Shown: piece by piece, positions 21,708 through 31,900 of the stretch
How positions within the stretch are numbered: the first letter of the stretch is position 1
Layout of the letters: every line of letters begins with the position of its first letter
Program-made: the position numbers and the translations under genes
The notes under the pieces: generated by a model
Seen by the model: only the letters and a program-made list of their open reading frames with translations
Told to the model about the DNA's origin: nothing
Database searches by the model: none
DNA from: Liopterus haemorrhoidalis
Lineage: Eukaryota > Arthropoda > Insecta > Coleoptera > Dytiscidae
Length of the DNA stretch: 64,000 bases
Assembly (NCBI GenBank): GCA_963971575.1
Contig: OZ020618.1
Location: 6,202,501 to 6,266,500, forward strand
Direction of reading: 5' to 3'

Positions 21708-21965
21708 AAAAAAACGTTATTTTTGTCGGAACGAAAACTGGAACTGAACCGTATATGTGTCGCAACCTGTAAAAAAAAACGTTATTTTTGTCGGAACGAA
21801 AACTGGAACTGAACCGTATATGTGTCGCAACCTGAAAAAAAAACGTTATTTTTGTCGGAACGAAAACTGGAACTGAACCGTATATGTGTCGCAACCTGTA
21901 AAAAAAAAACGTTATTTTTGTCGGAACGAAAACTGGAACTGAACCGTATATGTGTCGCAACCTGT
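21708..21965. repeat. Tandem repeat, four units of 64-66 bp
   Basis: The phrase GTTATTTTTGTCGGAACGAA recurs at 21716, 21781, 21845 and 21911, each followed by ACTGGAACTGAACCGTATAT and GTGTCGCAACCTG. Copies are nearly identical except A-run length. The 101-codon minus-strand frame (21655-21960) is only this repeat translated. Confidence 0.95.
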
Positions 21966-22476
21966 AGAAAATAAGGAAAAATTTTATCCGTTAAATTAAT
22001 AAAAAAATTTAATATGTTTCAAATTTTATGATAATAATTTTAACTCTGATTTTTATAAATATTTTTTGCAAGCTTTGAGAATGGTTCAGATAGAACCGAA
22101 ACTAATTAGCAAATAAATAAATCTTTTTAAATATTTGACTAAATTTGCTTTTAATTATCGACCGAAACCCAAGAAAATACCTATATATTTATCTAAATGA
22201 ACAAATTACATAGTACAATAACAATGTTATTTTACTTTGTAATTTGTTAATATAGGTTTAGTTTGTAATATGAACTCCTGTAGATGAGGTCACTGCCGAA
22301 ATACGAATAGAGTATTTATAAACAAATTTTGTTAAACTTACCGAAGACACGGATTCATCTGTTAATTATATAATAACAAAATACATACCAATTAAACATT
22401 TTGGTGATTTTTTTTGTGACGAAATTTTCTTAAATTATTTCAATTTAGTATAAAAAAATTAAATGGAAGCTCTTAC
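21966..22476. other. No gene; flank repeat at right edge
   Basis: AT-rich. The last 40 bp (AAATTAAATGGAAGCTCTTA) match 35150-35175 and, reversed, 48695-48725, so the next insertion hit an older repeat. Confidence 0.5.
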
Positions 22477-22478
22477 TA

Positions 22479-23010
22479 TAGTCGGATTGCTGATAAGTGA
22501 CTGTTCGTTGCTACAAGTATCGATATTCAATATTATATGCTTTCTCTGTCTATATCATTATAATTATTTGCATACCCATAGTAACGTATAGTGACCCAAG
22601 TTGACAACTAACCTTCAAAATTATTTGAATAAAAAACAAAGCATTAGAAAGAAACGGCATGATTCGGAGATATCTTTACTAATTAGAGCGCGAAAATAAA
22701 TTTACAGCAGTACTCAAACAAACAAAATTATTAATTTTAAGGTAATAATTATAATTAAGGAAAAATTAATACTCATACGTAAATTTTGGATTATAATTTG
22801 TTGTTTATTGCAGCAGATTTAAAATTAAAGCTTGTGAATTTAATTATTGGCCGCAAGCCGTATTTTAATTAATATTTATTACCAGACACTGACAGTTAAG
22901 ACAAATAACAAAAAACATTTTTAAAATCGCTGAAAAATGGTAACTAGATTATTGTATGAATGCACTACTTGATACATACATGTAACAGTCACCTATCAGC
23001 AATCCGACTA
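22479..23010. mobile_element. MITE of the TAGTCGGATTGCTGATA family
   Basis: Starts TAGTCGGATTGCTGATAAGT and ends TGACAGT-type inverse ...CACCTATCAGCAATCCGACTA, with TA on both outer sides. Subterminal sequences (GTTCGTTGCTACAAGTATCG, ATGAATGCACTACTTGATAC) are shared with the coding relatives at 26609-27802 and 42841-43876, but here the coding part is reduced to scraps (ACAGTTAAGACAAATAACAA near 22890). An empty site, AAGTACTCAAATAACG at 35171, matches the flanks and confirms a TA target. Confidence 0.88.
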
Positions 23011-23101
23011 TACTCAAATATCAAATAAAATTATTATAAAATAAGTTGATATTATTGTAATTACAGAAAAAAAAATAATAATCAGCTGTGGCCACTACAG
23101 G

Positions 23102-23385
23102 ACCGACCGCCATCACAAAGTACTTGTGTAATCTACGCTGCTTTATCAAAAAAAATCTCAAATAAAATTTGTTAGTTATTGTTAAATACTTTTGTTATTT
23201 TTTTTTTATAAATTAAACCGGCACGAGTAAACTTCCATTTCTAGTTAACCGATTTTTACCATAAGTTGATCAACTCGTGCCATTGATGTTTTAATATGTG
23301 CCATTGAAAGCTTAAATGTGAAGTTTCATAAAAATCCTTCTAGCCGAATTTTCTCTGCACGTGTATACGTACCGACAGACAGACC

Positions 23386-23461
<76 letters not shown>

Positions 23462-23583
23462 GCCATCATGCTAAAAATAGTCAAAACGTTATGTAGGGAC
23501 CTCAATTCGTGGAGATCCATCGAAATCTCGAAATGTCAAAATCGGTAATCACAATACCTTCCTTATATATGTTGGCGGTCGGT
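23102..23583 (+). repeat. ACCGACCGCCA repeat with (CAGA)n (full copy)
   Basis: The left end ACCGACCGCCA and the right end TGGCGGTCGGT (after ATATATGT) are inverted 11-mers. The interior has GGCACGAGTAAACTTCCATT, AGTTGATCAACTCGTGCCAT, then a long CAGA array and GGGACCTCAATTCGTGGAGA. It matches 31364-31900 and, reversed, 19431-19615. Non-coding; the 76-codon frame across the array (Thr-Asp-Arg-Gln repeats) is an artefact. Confidence 0.82.
23375..23463. repeat. (CAGA)n microsatellite
   Basis: About 22 tetranucleotide units, mostly pure CAGA, inside the repeat above. Confidence 0.97.
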
Positions 23584-23604
23584 AAAAAAAAATGTCTTCT
23601 AAGC

Positions 23605-23644
23605 CCCCCCCCCCCCTACAAGAAAAACTCCTGGGTGCGTGCCT
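23605..23644. mobile_element. Solitary hAT-type right end
   Basis: A C14 run followed by AAACTCCTGGGTGCGTGCCTG resembles the right end of the element at 2178-2551. No left partner nearby. Confidence 0.45.
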
Positions 23645-24555
23645 GAACTTTCTTGTGACTCAATTTTATTCAGCTAATGAAGATGGCTACTTCGTAGCCG
23701 AAATATACGTCTAGTGAAAATAAAATAATTTATGAAGTAAAGAATCTTTTTAATTTTACCTCATCTTAAAATTCAAGTTAACTCACCAATTAATATTTAT
23801 TTTTGGTGATATTTTTAACATCGCATTTAGAGTTAAATTTTGGTGGGTGTTAAGGGCTTTCAACATCATTATGTCCTGAGTAAAGTTATTTCCTTATCAT
23901 TTGTGGCTTTTATTAAATTAATAAGTCCCCCTGGTGGGTGTATATTCTGAAGTGGCTTGTCATCAGCGATCCCAGCGACTCTCCAGTGACTCTACTCTCC
24001 GCTTATTCGATTTGTCGAAAGCCTAAATCAGTTTAGCTCGGAACACAGCGCACTAGATAGTTTGTTTTGTCCTCCGTCCAGAGAGGAGTTGATAGATTAT
24101 AAAGCTGGATGTAGACCTGAACGATTATTATACGGAGATTCATTTAAAAAAATATTGAAATTGACCTTTTGATACAAAAGAAATAAAATTACATTTCGGA
24201 CCCAAGATATTCACTCGTTGCAGGGTTCTTTTGTGTTACCGAGTGCCTTTTGGGTTTTGTAGTTATGACCAAGCCTCACACCGAAAGGGAGAGAGGCTAA
24301 AGGGTGTATCACACTAGAACGCTATCCAAGTTTTATTTTGTAAGTCTTTTTCGAGGATCCAAGTCTTCACGTCTTTAGCTATCACACGCGAAACAGGGAA
24401 AAGTAACTTGCGTCTGCGTACATAACGTTAACAATACACCCATCTCACTTGATCTCACTGAGAGGGAGAATTTTCGCGCGAATTTTCTTGTTATATGCAG
24501 GTTTTATCCATAAATAATATATTGTGCACAAGTAATATTTCAGTTTACATTTGTC
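23645..24555. other. Flank and presumed 5' region of Tc1 copy
   Basis: No coding motif. AAGATGGCTACTTCGTAGCC (23681) is a partial palindrome. A Tc1 left terminal repeat matching the right end near 25857 was not found. Confidence 0.4.
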
Positions 24556-24559
24556 AATC

Positions 24560-25605
24560 ATGGGTCGTAGTAAAACTGTTTCAAGTGAAATTAGAAACTA
24601 AATAATTTCTGGTTTTAAAGATTCTGGCTGCTACAAAATGTGATTTCACAAAATTTAAATGTTCATAAATCTACTGTGTCGCGAATTATAAAACGATTTC
24701 GAGAAGAAGGTACGTTTGAAGTTTCAAAAATTCCAGGACGGCCACGAAAAACTACAAAACGAACTGATAAAAAAATTATTTATTTATCTACCAATAACCC
24801 CTTTCTGTCATCGGAGAAATTTTTGGGCCTTTTGCCACAAATAGATCAAGAAAACATCTCAACAAGAACTATTCACAGAAGATTAGTTAGTGAGGGTCTT
24901 TTTAGTCACCGTCCTGTTAAAAACCCACTTCTATCCAAAAAGAATGTGAAGGTCCGATTAGAATTTGTTAAAAATCATATTGACTGGACTGTGGATCAAT
25001 GGAAAAATGTTATTTTTAGTGATGAATCTAAGTTCAATTTGTTTAAAAGAGATGGTGTAAGTTACGTTTGGAGCCCTGCTAATAAGAGATTAGTTCAAAA
25101 ATACACTTTGCCAACAGTTAAACATGGCGGAGGTGGTGTGATGGTATGGGGCTGTTTCTCGGGATATGGTATGGGTCCTCTATACCACATTGAAGGAATA
25201 ATGGATCGATTTAAATATAAAGACATCCTTCAGAATGTTATGGAACCTTATTCTGATGAGTTCATGCCTTTAAAACATATTTTTCAGCATGATAATGACC
25301 CAAAACATTCTTCGAAGTTGGTCAAAAAATGATTCTAGGATTCAAAAATTAAAATTAATAAATTAAAATTAAAACGTAATAACTGGCCGTCACAGTCACC
25401 CGACTTAAATCTAATAGAAAACCTTTGGGAGATTGTCGACAGAAAGATTAGAAACAAAATTCATTCTAATATTGCAGATTTGTTTAAAGCTTTGCAGGGT
25501 GCCTGGTCTAATATTTATAATGAAATGATCACGAAATTATTAGAATCAATGCCGAAAAGATGTCGGGAAGTTATAAATACTGGTGGTTACTATACAAAAT
25601 ATTAA
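24560..25605 (+). pseudogene. Tc1-like transposase pseudogene
   Basis: The presumptive start ATGGGTCG (24560) is followed by an in-frame stop (24599) and a frameshift near 24638. An HTH (NLNVHKSTVSRIIKRF) and a GRPRKT hook then precede the DDE domain. First Asp is in IFSDESKFN, second in QHDNDPKHSS, and the Glu in SPDLNLIENLWEI. Two stops, TGA at 25330 and TAG at 25336, replace likely Trp and Leu codons between the second Asp and the Glu. The Asp-Glu gap is 41 residues rather than the usual 34; a duplicated AT-rich AATTAAAATTAA run at 25345-25372 may explain the extra residues. The frame ends at TAA 25603-25605. The longest open piece is 24640-25332. Inactive. Confidence 0.9.
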
Positions 25606-25857
25606 AAATGATCTGTTAATAATAATTAATTTTCTTAATTAATAAAAAAAAGGATTTTTTAAGAGTAGTTGCTATCTTTTTGTCCAGGTAAAATACTATA
25701 AAAAAATAGAATTTACTATTAAAATTTAATTTTTTACTTTAATATATGTAGAGGATTGTTAAAGGTAAGAATTACATTTTTTAATTTTAAAAATATTGAA
25801 TAGAATAAAAATAAAAGAGGATTATCAAAAGTTGCTATCTTTATGGCCAATACTGTA
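25606..25857 (+). mobile_element. 3' end of the Tc1-like element
   Basis: AGTTGCTATCTTTATGGCCA followed by ATACTGTA (25831-25858) looks like a Tc1-type outer end (inverted CAGTATTGGCC). A similar string, AGTTGCTATCTTTTTGTCCA, occurs at 25665-25684, so the 3' region seems to carry a doubled terminus. Confidence 0.55.
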
Positions 25858-25858
25858 T

Positions 25859-26605
25859 GTCGACATGCTCATCATTTTTTTCCGAAATTCTGCATAATAT
25901 AACATGACTGACGTTTAACCACTCTTCTCCTTCAACTATACAGCAAAAAATTAAATTAATTTAGTAAGGATAGCTGTTTATCATTAATTGTAAATAGATG
26001 ATTTAACATTTAAAAAATTTAAGGACAAGTTTCACATTTCTAATTTGGATCAGCTGATTTACAGCGATCGCAGCGCGGCCATCGGTCATTGTTGAACCCA
26101 ATTGGAGTTATCAATACAGTAGAGTCCAGTTTAATTATGTAGGTGGGATAACAACATCATCGAAACATGAGTAACTTGATGTAAATATAATCATCAACTC
26201 ACTGTAACATGATTAGAGACCCCTAAAATGTGTGAAAATTCACATTTCACATCATTAATTTAGCCTATAAAATTATTGGGGTTTACAGTGTAGTCTGTAT
26301 AAATCTTTAGCTTGGATTTGATTAAGCGGTCATTGGTTAGCTTGATACTACAGAAACAGATATTTGTCAGTAATAAAAGGTTTATTTCTCATCAGCCCGT
26401 AAATATTTACTGGTACCGTAAATCATAAATGTCATTAGGTCATTTTCAACTATAAACTGCATTCCTATATCCAATCGCAACTTTATTAGCCGCATTAAAC
26501 AGAATTTAGAAACAGACTTGAGAACTACAATGTTGATTTTAAAATCTTATTATTATACATAACATATACTCGTTTAAAATATTGTGGCAGCTTTTATAAA
26601 CTGTA
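25859..26605. other. No gene; one copy of a dispersed terminus
   Basis: AAAATGTGTGAAAATTCACA (26226) is the hairpin terminus discussed in the findings. Otherwise unassigned AT-rich sequence. Confidence 0.4.
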
Positions 26606-26608
26606 ATA

Positions 26609-27802
26609 TAGTTGGATTGCTGTTTCGTGAATATAGTTGGTGACTGTTCGTTGCTACAAGTATCGATATACAATAATATATGCTTTCTCTGTCTGTATCA
26701 TTATAATTATTTGTATACCCATAGTAACGTATAGTGACGCAAGTTGACAACTAACCTTCCAAATTATTTTAATAAAAAACAAAGCGTTAGAAAGAAACGG
26801 AATGATTCGTAGATATCTTTACTAATTTGAGCAAGAAAATAAATTTACAGCAGTACTCAAACGAACTAAATTATTATTTTTAAGGTAATAATTATAAATA
26901 AGGAAAAACTTATACTCATACGTAAATTTTGGATTATAATTTGTTGTTTAATTAAATTAAATTTTTATGTTTCCCCTAAATACTAAGTAATAAAATATTA
27001 AGTAAAAATATATTTATTCATATAATATATTGCTACAAGTTGTATTTAAATGTTTATTTTTAAAAAAAATATTCACTGTAACGCATGATATCGTCGTCAT
27101 CTGAACTATCGCTGTCATTTCTTGTATTTATTATTATTGGATTAGTATCATCAACAATCCTTTCCCTTTCCCACCATTCATTTATTAAATTTTCGATTTT
27201 TTTAACAGATTTTGCCCAAGTTTCACAACTAATTTGATCACAGGCTACTTGCCACATTTTCAAAACTTCGTTATCACTATATTCTTTTTGACCAATATGT
27301 CTATCATAATAATTTTTTGTTATACCCCAAATTAGTTCAATGGGGTTAAACTGAGAGTTATAAGGAGGTAATCTTAGTACTTCATGACCATAAGTTTGTA
27401 CCAATGTATCAATAAAATAAACTGGTTCAGATTTAATTTTCCTTCGTTTTCTCGTGATTTTGTTAGTGAGAAGTTCAGATTTATTACATTTTATAATTCT
27501 ACGAATTGTTGATTCCGAAATCTTTAAGGCAGCTGCTACTCTTTGATGGACACAAGATAGAGAAATAAGTGGCCCATTGTTCTCTTTTTCGGAATTAAAA
27601 TATTCCAGCAGATTTAAAATTAAAGTTTGTAAATTTAATAATTGGCCGCAAGATCTATTAATTAATATTATTAACAGACACTGACAGCTAAGACAAATAA
27701 CAAAAAACATTTTTAAAATCGCTGAAAAATGGTAACTAGATTATTATATGAATGCACTACTTGATACATACATGTACCAGTCACCTATCAGCAATCCGAC
27801 TA
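26609..27802 (-). mobile_element. TAGTCGGATTGC-family transposon, internally deleted (copy A)
   Basis: Left end TAGTTGGATTGCTG and right end CAGCAATCCGACTA with TA outside. An 18-bp partial duplication of the left end (ATATAGTTGG at 26631-26640) interrupts the left terminal repeat. About 1.2 kb, with one coding region on the minus strand. Close relative at 42841-43876. Confidence 0.88.
27060..27710 (-). CDS. Truncated IS630/Tc1-like transposase, open frame
   Basis: The 216-codon frame begins MFFVICLSCQCLL. It has a HTH-like segment at about residues 55-75 (RVAAALKISESTIRRIIK) and a basic stretch (KITRKRRK, ~85). It then jumps to the end of an IS630-like DDE domain: YFIDTLVQTYGHEVLRLPPY and NPIELIWGITKNYYDRH, which holds the catalytic Glu. 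The two aspartate motifs expected in between are absent, so no DNA cleavage is possible. The C-terminus is acidic (DSDSSDDDD). The copy at 42841-43876 has the same junction but two stops. This frame has no stop, so a DNA-binding product is conceivable. The true start could differ. Nothing shows it is expressed. Confidence 0.7.
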   Translation of the reverse strand: MFFVICLSCQCLLIILINRSCGQLLNLQTLILNLLEYFNSEKENNGPLISLSCVHQRVAAALKISESTIRRIIKCNKSELLTNKITRKRRKIKSEPVYFIDTLVQTYGHEVLRLPPYNSQFNPIELIWGITKNYYDRHIGQKEYSDNEVLKMWQVACDQISCETWAKSVKKIENLINEWWERERIVDDTNPIIINTRNDSDSSDDDDIMRYSEYFF

Positions 27803-27804
27803 TA

Positions 27805-28660
27805 TATATTAAACCATTGATTCTCAACCACTGTGCCGAACCACTAACGAAGAGCCATTTTAGGATAACAACTGAGATTGGGAATCGGAAAACGTTGAAT
27901 GCTATAAACTGATATGTTTTAATTATATTATTTAATTAAAAATAATGAAGTTTTTTATTTTAACGAACGAGCTAAAGTGTCATATAACAAAAATATGTTT
28001 CTAGATATAAACTCAAATAGAAATGCTTCAACGAGACACGCTGACATATATTCTTTGTGGAAATGTCAATTTTTCTCACACGTTTCCTTTGAAAACTTTT
28101 AATTAAAAACAAAATGTTTTTGAATACTTTTTAAATGTCTAAACTGTTAAAACATCTAGCAATGATTTTTAATTAACATCTTTCCATGGGTAAGATAATA
28201 ATTTGAATCCTCGGAATATTTGGCATTATTTTTAATAATTTTGCTGCACCAGGTGACCTAAAATAACGGTAAAGAAAATATTTAAATTTTAGACTTTTTC
28301 ATCTACACCTTCTATTTTTAGGCATTGACATTTATAAAAGTTATTTTCGTTTTGCAGACTAACTAGTTTCCAAAAATATCTAGTTTTACCTTTTGGAAAA
28401 ACAGTCAGAATCAAAACACATAGGTCATTATGACAATTTACTTGAAATTGCATAAATTTGTAAAGAAACGCAAGGTAATTTGATGAGGAAGTTCTGACCA
28501 ATAAATAAGTAAACAAACTAATTGTCAAGTGCATTGCTCACATAACCACGCAGCTGTGTTTCTACTATTTTGATGGCCAACTGTGATGGGTGGTATTTAA
28601 GTTTAGACTTAACTAAAAACTGCAATGTATAGGTGTTAACTTGAGAATTGATACTCGTTT
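27805..28660. other. No feature recognised
   Basis: AT-rich; the 81-codon minus frame at 28289-28534 has no motif. Confidence 0.4.
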
Positions 28661-28663
28661 CTT

Positions 28664-28667
<4 letters not shown>

Positions 28668-28749
<82 letters not shown>
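28668..28749. repeat. (TC)n microsatellite
   Basis: Roughly 40 TC units with a few TTTC interruptions. The Ser/Leu-rich frame across it is spurious. Confidence 0.97.
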
Positions 28750-28920
28750 GCGCAGCATAAGGACCGCTCTTCTAAAATATTTTTGTCATACTGTAGTAGC
28801 TTACGAAGTTGTGGATTAAGTCATCGATTCGTTAAAAGACGTTGCGCTGTTAAACGCACCTGTATCATATCTATTCGTGTTACTTCAGTCTTCTAGCTTT
28901 ACTTCATTCAATTCAAATTG

Positions 28921-29766
28921 AATCAACCCTAGACATTTCTATATGTTATTTTATCCGCAGATTCTTAGAGAATAAATCTGCAAAATATTTTTCATATCGA
29001 TCATAGGATATAGGAGTGTCTAGAGTTTCTTTATGCCTACGAAACCCTAGACATTTCTATATTATTTTATCCGCAGATACCTAGGAAATAAATCTGCAAA
29101 ATATTGTTCATATTGATCAAAGCATATAGGAGTGTTTAGAGTTTCTTCTTTACGCCTATGAAACCCTAGAAATTGCTATATGTAATTATATTCGTAGATT
29201 CTTAGAGAATAAATCTGCAAAATAATAATCTTGCCGGACAAAGAATATAGGAGTGTCTAAACTTTCTTGTTTATGCATACGAAACCGTAGACATTTCTAT
29301 ATGTTATTTTATCCGCAGATTATTAGGAAAAAATCTGCAAAATATTGTTCATACCGATCAAAGCATATAGGGGTGTCTATAGTTTCTTCTTTACGCCTAC
29401 GAAATCCTAGAAATTTCTATATGTAATTACATTCGTAGATTCTTAGAGAATAAATCTGCAAAATATTATTCTTAGCGGTCAAAGAATATAGGAGTGTCTA
29501 GAGTTTCTTCTTTATGCCTACGAAATCTTAGACATTTCTATATGTTATTTTATCCGCAGACTCTTAGAGAATAAATCTGTAAAATATTGTTCTTGCCAGT
29601 CAAAGAATATAGTAGTGTCTAGAGTTTTTTCTTTATGCCTACGAAATCCTAGAAATTTGTATATGTTATTTTATCCGCAGATTCTTAGAGAATAAATCTG
29701 CAAAATATTATTCTTACCGGTCAAAGAATATAGGAGTGTCTAGACTTTCTTGTTTATGCCTACGAA
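28921..29766. repeat. Satellite-like tandem array, ~120-bp unit
   Basis: The motif CCTAGACATTTCTATATGTT or its variants recurs at about 28927, 29045, 29164, 29285, 29405, 29526 and 29648, spacing 118-122. Each unit also holds ATCCGCAGATTCTTAGAGAA, TAAATCTGCAAAATATT and ATAGGAGTGTCTAGAGTTTC. Identity between units is high but imperfect. The array continues at 30110 after a MITE insertion. Confidence 0.95.
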
Positions 29767-30109
29767 CAGAGCCGCAGTAAGGGGGGGCGGAGGGGGCGAC
29801 GGCCATGGGCGCACTAAGGAGAAGGGCGCTGACGGGCTTGACTAAGGGGCGCCATTGCGAAAGCGAGGACCGAGGACCTTTTTTTTGCTTCTCATTTGGA
29901 TTTTGAGAGGTGAGGACCTTTTTTTTTGCTCGTCACTTGGATTTTGAGAGGTGAGGACCTTTTTTTTTTTGCTCGTCACTTGGATTTTGGGAGGTGAGGA
30001 CCTTTTTTTTGCTCATCACTTGAATTTTGAGAGATGAGAACCTTTTATTTACCAAGAGCGCCAAAACACGGCTTTGCCCCTAGCGCAAGTTTTCCTTACT
30101 GCGGCTCTG
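29767..30109. mobile_element. hAT-type MITE, CAGAGCCGCAGTAAGG family (copy 3)
   Basis: CAGAGCCGCAGTAAGG (29767-29782) and CCTTACTGCGGCTCTG (30094-30109) are perfect inverted repeats. The duplication CCTACGAA (29759-29766, 30110-30117) is part of the satellite unit, so insertion followed array formation. Contains four minisatellite units, GGCGCC blocks and CCCTAGCGCAAG near the right end. Best-preserved copy. Confidence 0.95.
29868..30050 (+). repeat. Minisatellite inside MITE, ~4 units
   Basis: Four units of about 40-42 bp: GAGGTGAGGACC-T(8-10)-GCTCGTCACTTGGATTTTG. Confidence 0.92.
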
Positions 30110-30230
30110 CCTACGAAATCCTAGATATTTCTACATGTTATTTTATCCGCAGATTCTTAGAGAATAAATCTGCAAAATATTGTTCATATCGGTCAAAGGA
30201 TATAGGTGTGTCTAGCGTTTCTGCGTATCA
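30110..30230. repeat. Last satellite unit
   Basis: CCTAGATATTTCTACATGTT to GTGTCTAGCGTTTC: the unit cut off from the array at 28921-29766 by the MITE. Confidence 0.9.
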
Positions 30231-30775
30231 TCACGAACGGCCAAACGGACAGGATAAGCTCATTATTATATAGGGATAATTCGCAAAACAGGTATTATGT
30301 AGTAATGTTTTATTTATGTAACAAATAAAACGTTTAGAAAACTATTTTGTGTTATCCCATACGATCGGTTGAGAACGAGTTTTATCAGAAACATCTTGAG
30401 ACATCTGTTGGACATTAATAAGTTTTCGTTATTATTTGTGCGGTAATATAGGTCTGTTTGTTTGCAGCTGACTGTCGTTATATCTGATAACTAGGTTTCA
30501 CATTGCAGCAGACAGATTCTGTTCAATTGTTAGAACACTGATACGTAATTGAACTGCCATATTCGGGCCGAATCATTGTTCTAATCCAAGCTTTGTTGAG
30601 TTTTCATCAACGATTGCAACAGTGACGTCATTAATCCGTAATTCGTAATAACAAATGATAAATTTGGCAAAAATATTGTATAGATCTACCACAATACGAC
30701 AGAATTTACGTCATCAATAAAAATTACTAACACAATGACATCACTTTTAGTACAGTTACATGCAAAAGTTAGTAT
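30231..30775. other. No feature recognised
   Basis: AT-rich, no motif. Confidence 0.4.
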
Positions 30776-30777
30776 TT

Positions 30778-30870
30778 TTAGGGTTTTGTAGGTACGACCA
30801 CAAAAAACACTTATAACGTCACTCATGTGTCTGTCTGTACGGTAAAAATTGTAGCCAAACCTTTATTTCA
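30778..30870. repeat. Fragment: AGGGTTTTGTAGGTA terminus with GTCT
   Basis: AGGGTTTTGTAGGTACGACC, ATAACGTCACTCATGTGTCT, TGTCTGTACGGTAAAAATTG and TAGCCAAAC: the outer end of the ~1-kb repeat family found whole at 55405-56470. Confidence 0.7.
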
Positions 30871-31360
30871 AATTGTGAACTTTTTAAAAGAATCTCGTAT
30901 ATAAAATAATCCAATTAAATTCATGTCTCGATAGCCATTTTGATTTTTTAAGTGTACTCATCTTCCTGAAGTAGCATTGAGGTTACGTTTTGTCAGCAAT
31001 ATCTATCTTACAGTAAAATCCTGCTTTACGTAACATTTCTTTCTCGAGATAATAATAGACTTGAACAAAATTATCAATATCAGTTACGAACGATTATGGA
31101 ATGAAATAATTGGAATCGATGAATAGAATATGATATTCTGAATGACGTAAATGCTTATATAAATTCAGATTCTTTGTTGTAATTGTGAAATTAAACAAAG
31201 GTAATAATAAAAATTCAAAAAAAAAAAAAAAAATCGGGGGTTCGAAATTAACCTGTATTTTATTATTATTATTTTTTTAACCTAATTGAAGAGGTACTGC
31301 AAAGAGGTTTTATATTCGTCATAGTAGTTAGACTCTAAAAAAATCAGCTGTGGCCACCAC
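30871..31360. other. No feature recognised
   Basis: AT-rich with an A-run at 31219-31233 and TTA-rich tract; unassigned. Confidence 0.4.
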
Positions 31361-31363
31361 AGA

Positions 31364-31900
31364 ACCGACCGCCATCACAAAATACTTGTATAAAATACAT
31401 TCTAGCAGCAGAGTAGACTATGAAACTTGGCCTAATATTTTCTAACAGAGATATTATTTATCATGACCATGGAAACGTTACGTATAAGTATGAAAAAAAT
31501 AGATACATAGAAAAAAATTCGAAAAATTCTTCAAAATTTTTTCGTTTTATCAAAAAATGTCTCAAATAAAATATTTTTGTCTCGAAATATTTTTCTGTTG
31601 CTAAATATTCGCAAAAATCTTAAAATTGACACGAGTAAACTTCCATTTTTAGTCAACCGATTTTTACTTAAAGTTGATCAACTCGTGCCATTGATGTTAA
31701 AAGCTTAAATATGCAGTTTCATAAAAATCCTTTTAGGCGAATTTGCTCTGCACGTGTACACAGACAGACAGACAGACAGACAGACGGACGGACGGACAGA
31801 CGGACGGACGAACAGACAGACCGACAGACATCACGCTATAAATAGTCAAAACGTTCTGTAGGGACCTCAATTCGTGGAGATCCATCGAAATCCGAGTCCG
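31364..31900 (+). repeat. ACCGACCGCCA repeat with (CAGA)n (copy 3)
   Basis: ACCGACCGCCATCACAAA at the left, GACACGAGTAAACTTCCATT and AAGTTGATCAACTCGTGCCA inside, CAGA/CGGA array at 31757-31830, then TAGGGACCTCAATTCGTGGA. The right end (GGCGGTCGGT) is missing after about 31897. Confidence 0.8.

Noticed and set aside
21655..21960. 101-codon frame with internal protein repeats
   Set aside because: The repeats come from a 65-bp tandem array whose unit length is not kept in phase; no start context or homology.
23318..23548. 76-codon frame with Thr-Asp-Arg-Gln repeats
   Set aside because: It is the translation of the CAGA microsatellite; the opposite strand gives an equally open Cys-Leu-Ser-Val frame.
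28648..28896. Ser/Leu-repeat signal-peptide-like frame
   Set aside because: Generated by the (TC)n microsatellite.
28921..29766. ~120-bp periodic array as CRISPR or rDNA spacer
   Set aside because: Whole units are repeated with no unique spacers and no rRNA sequence nearby; treated as satellite.
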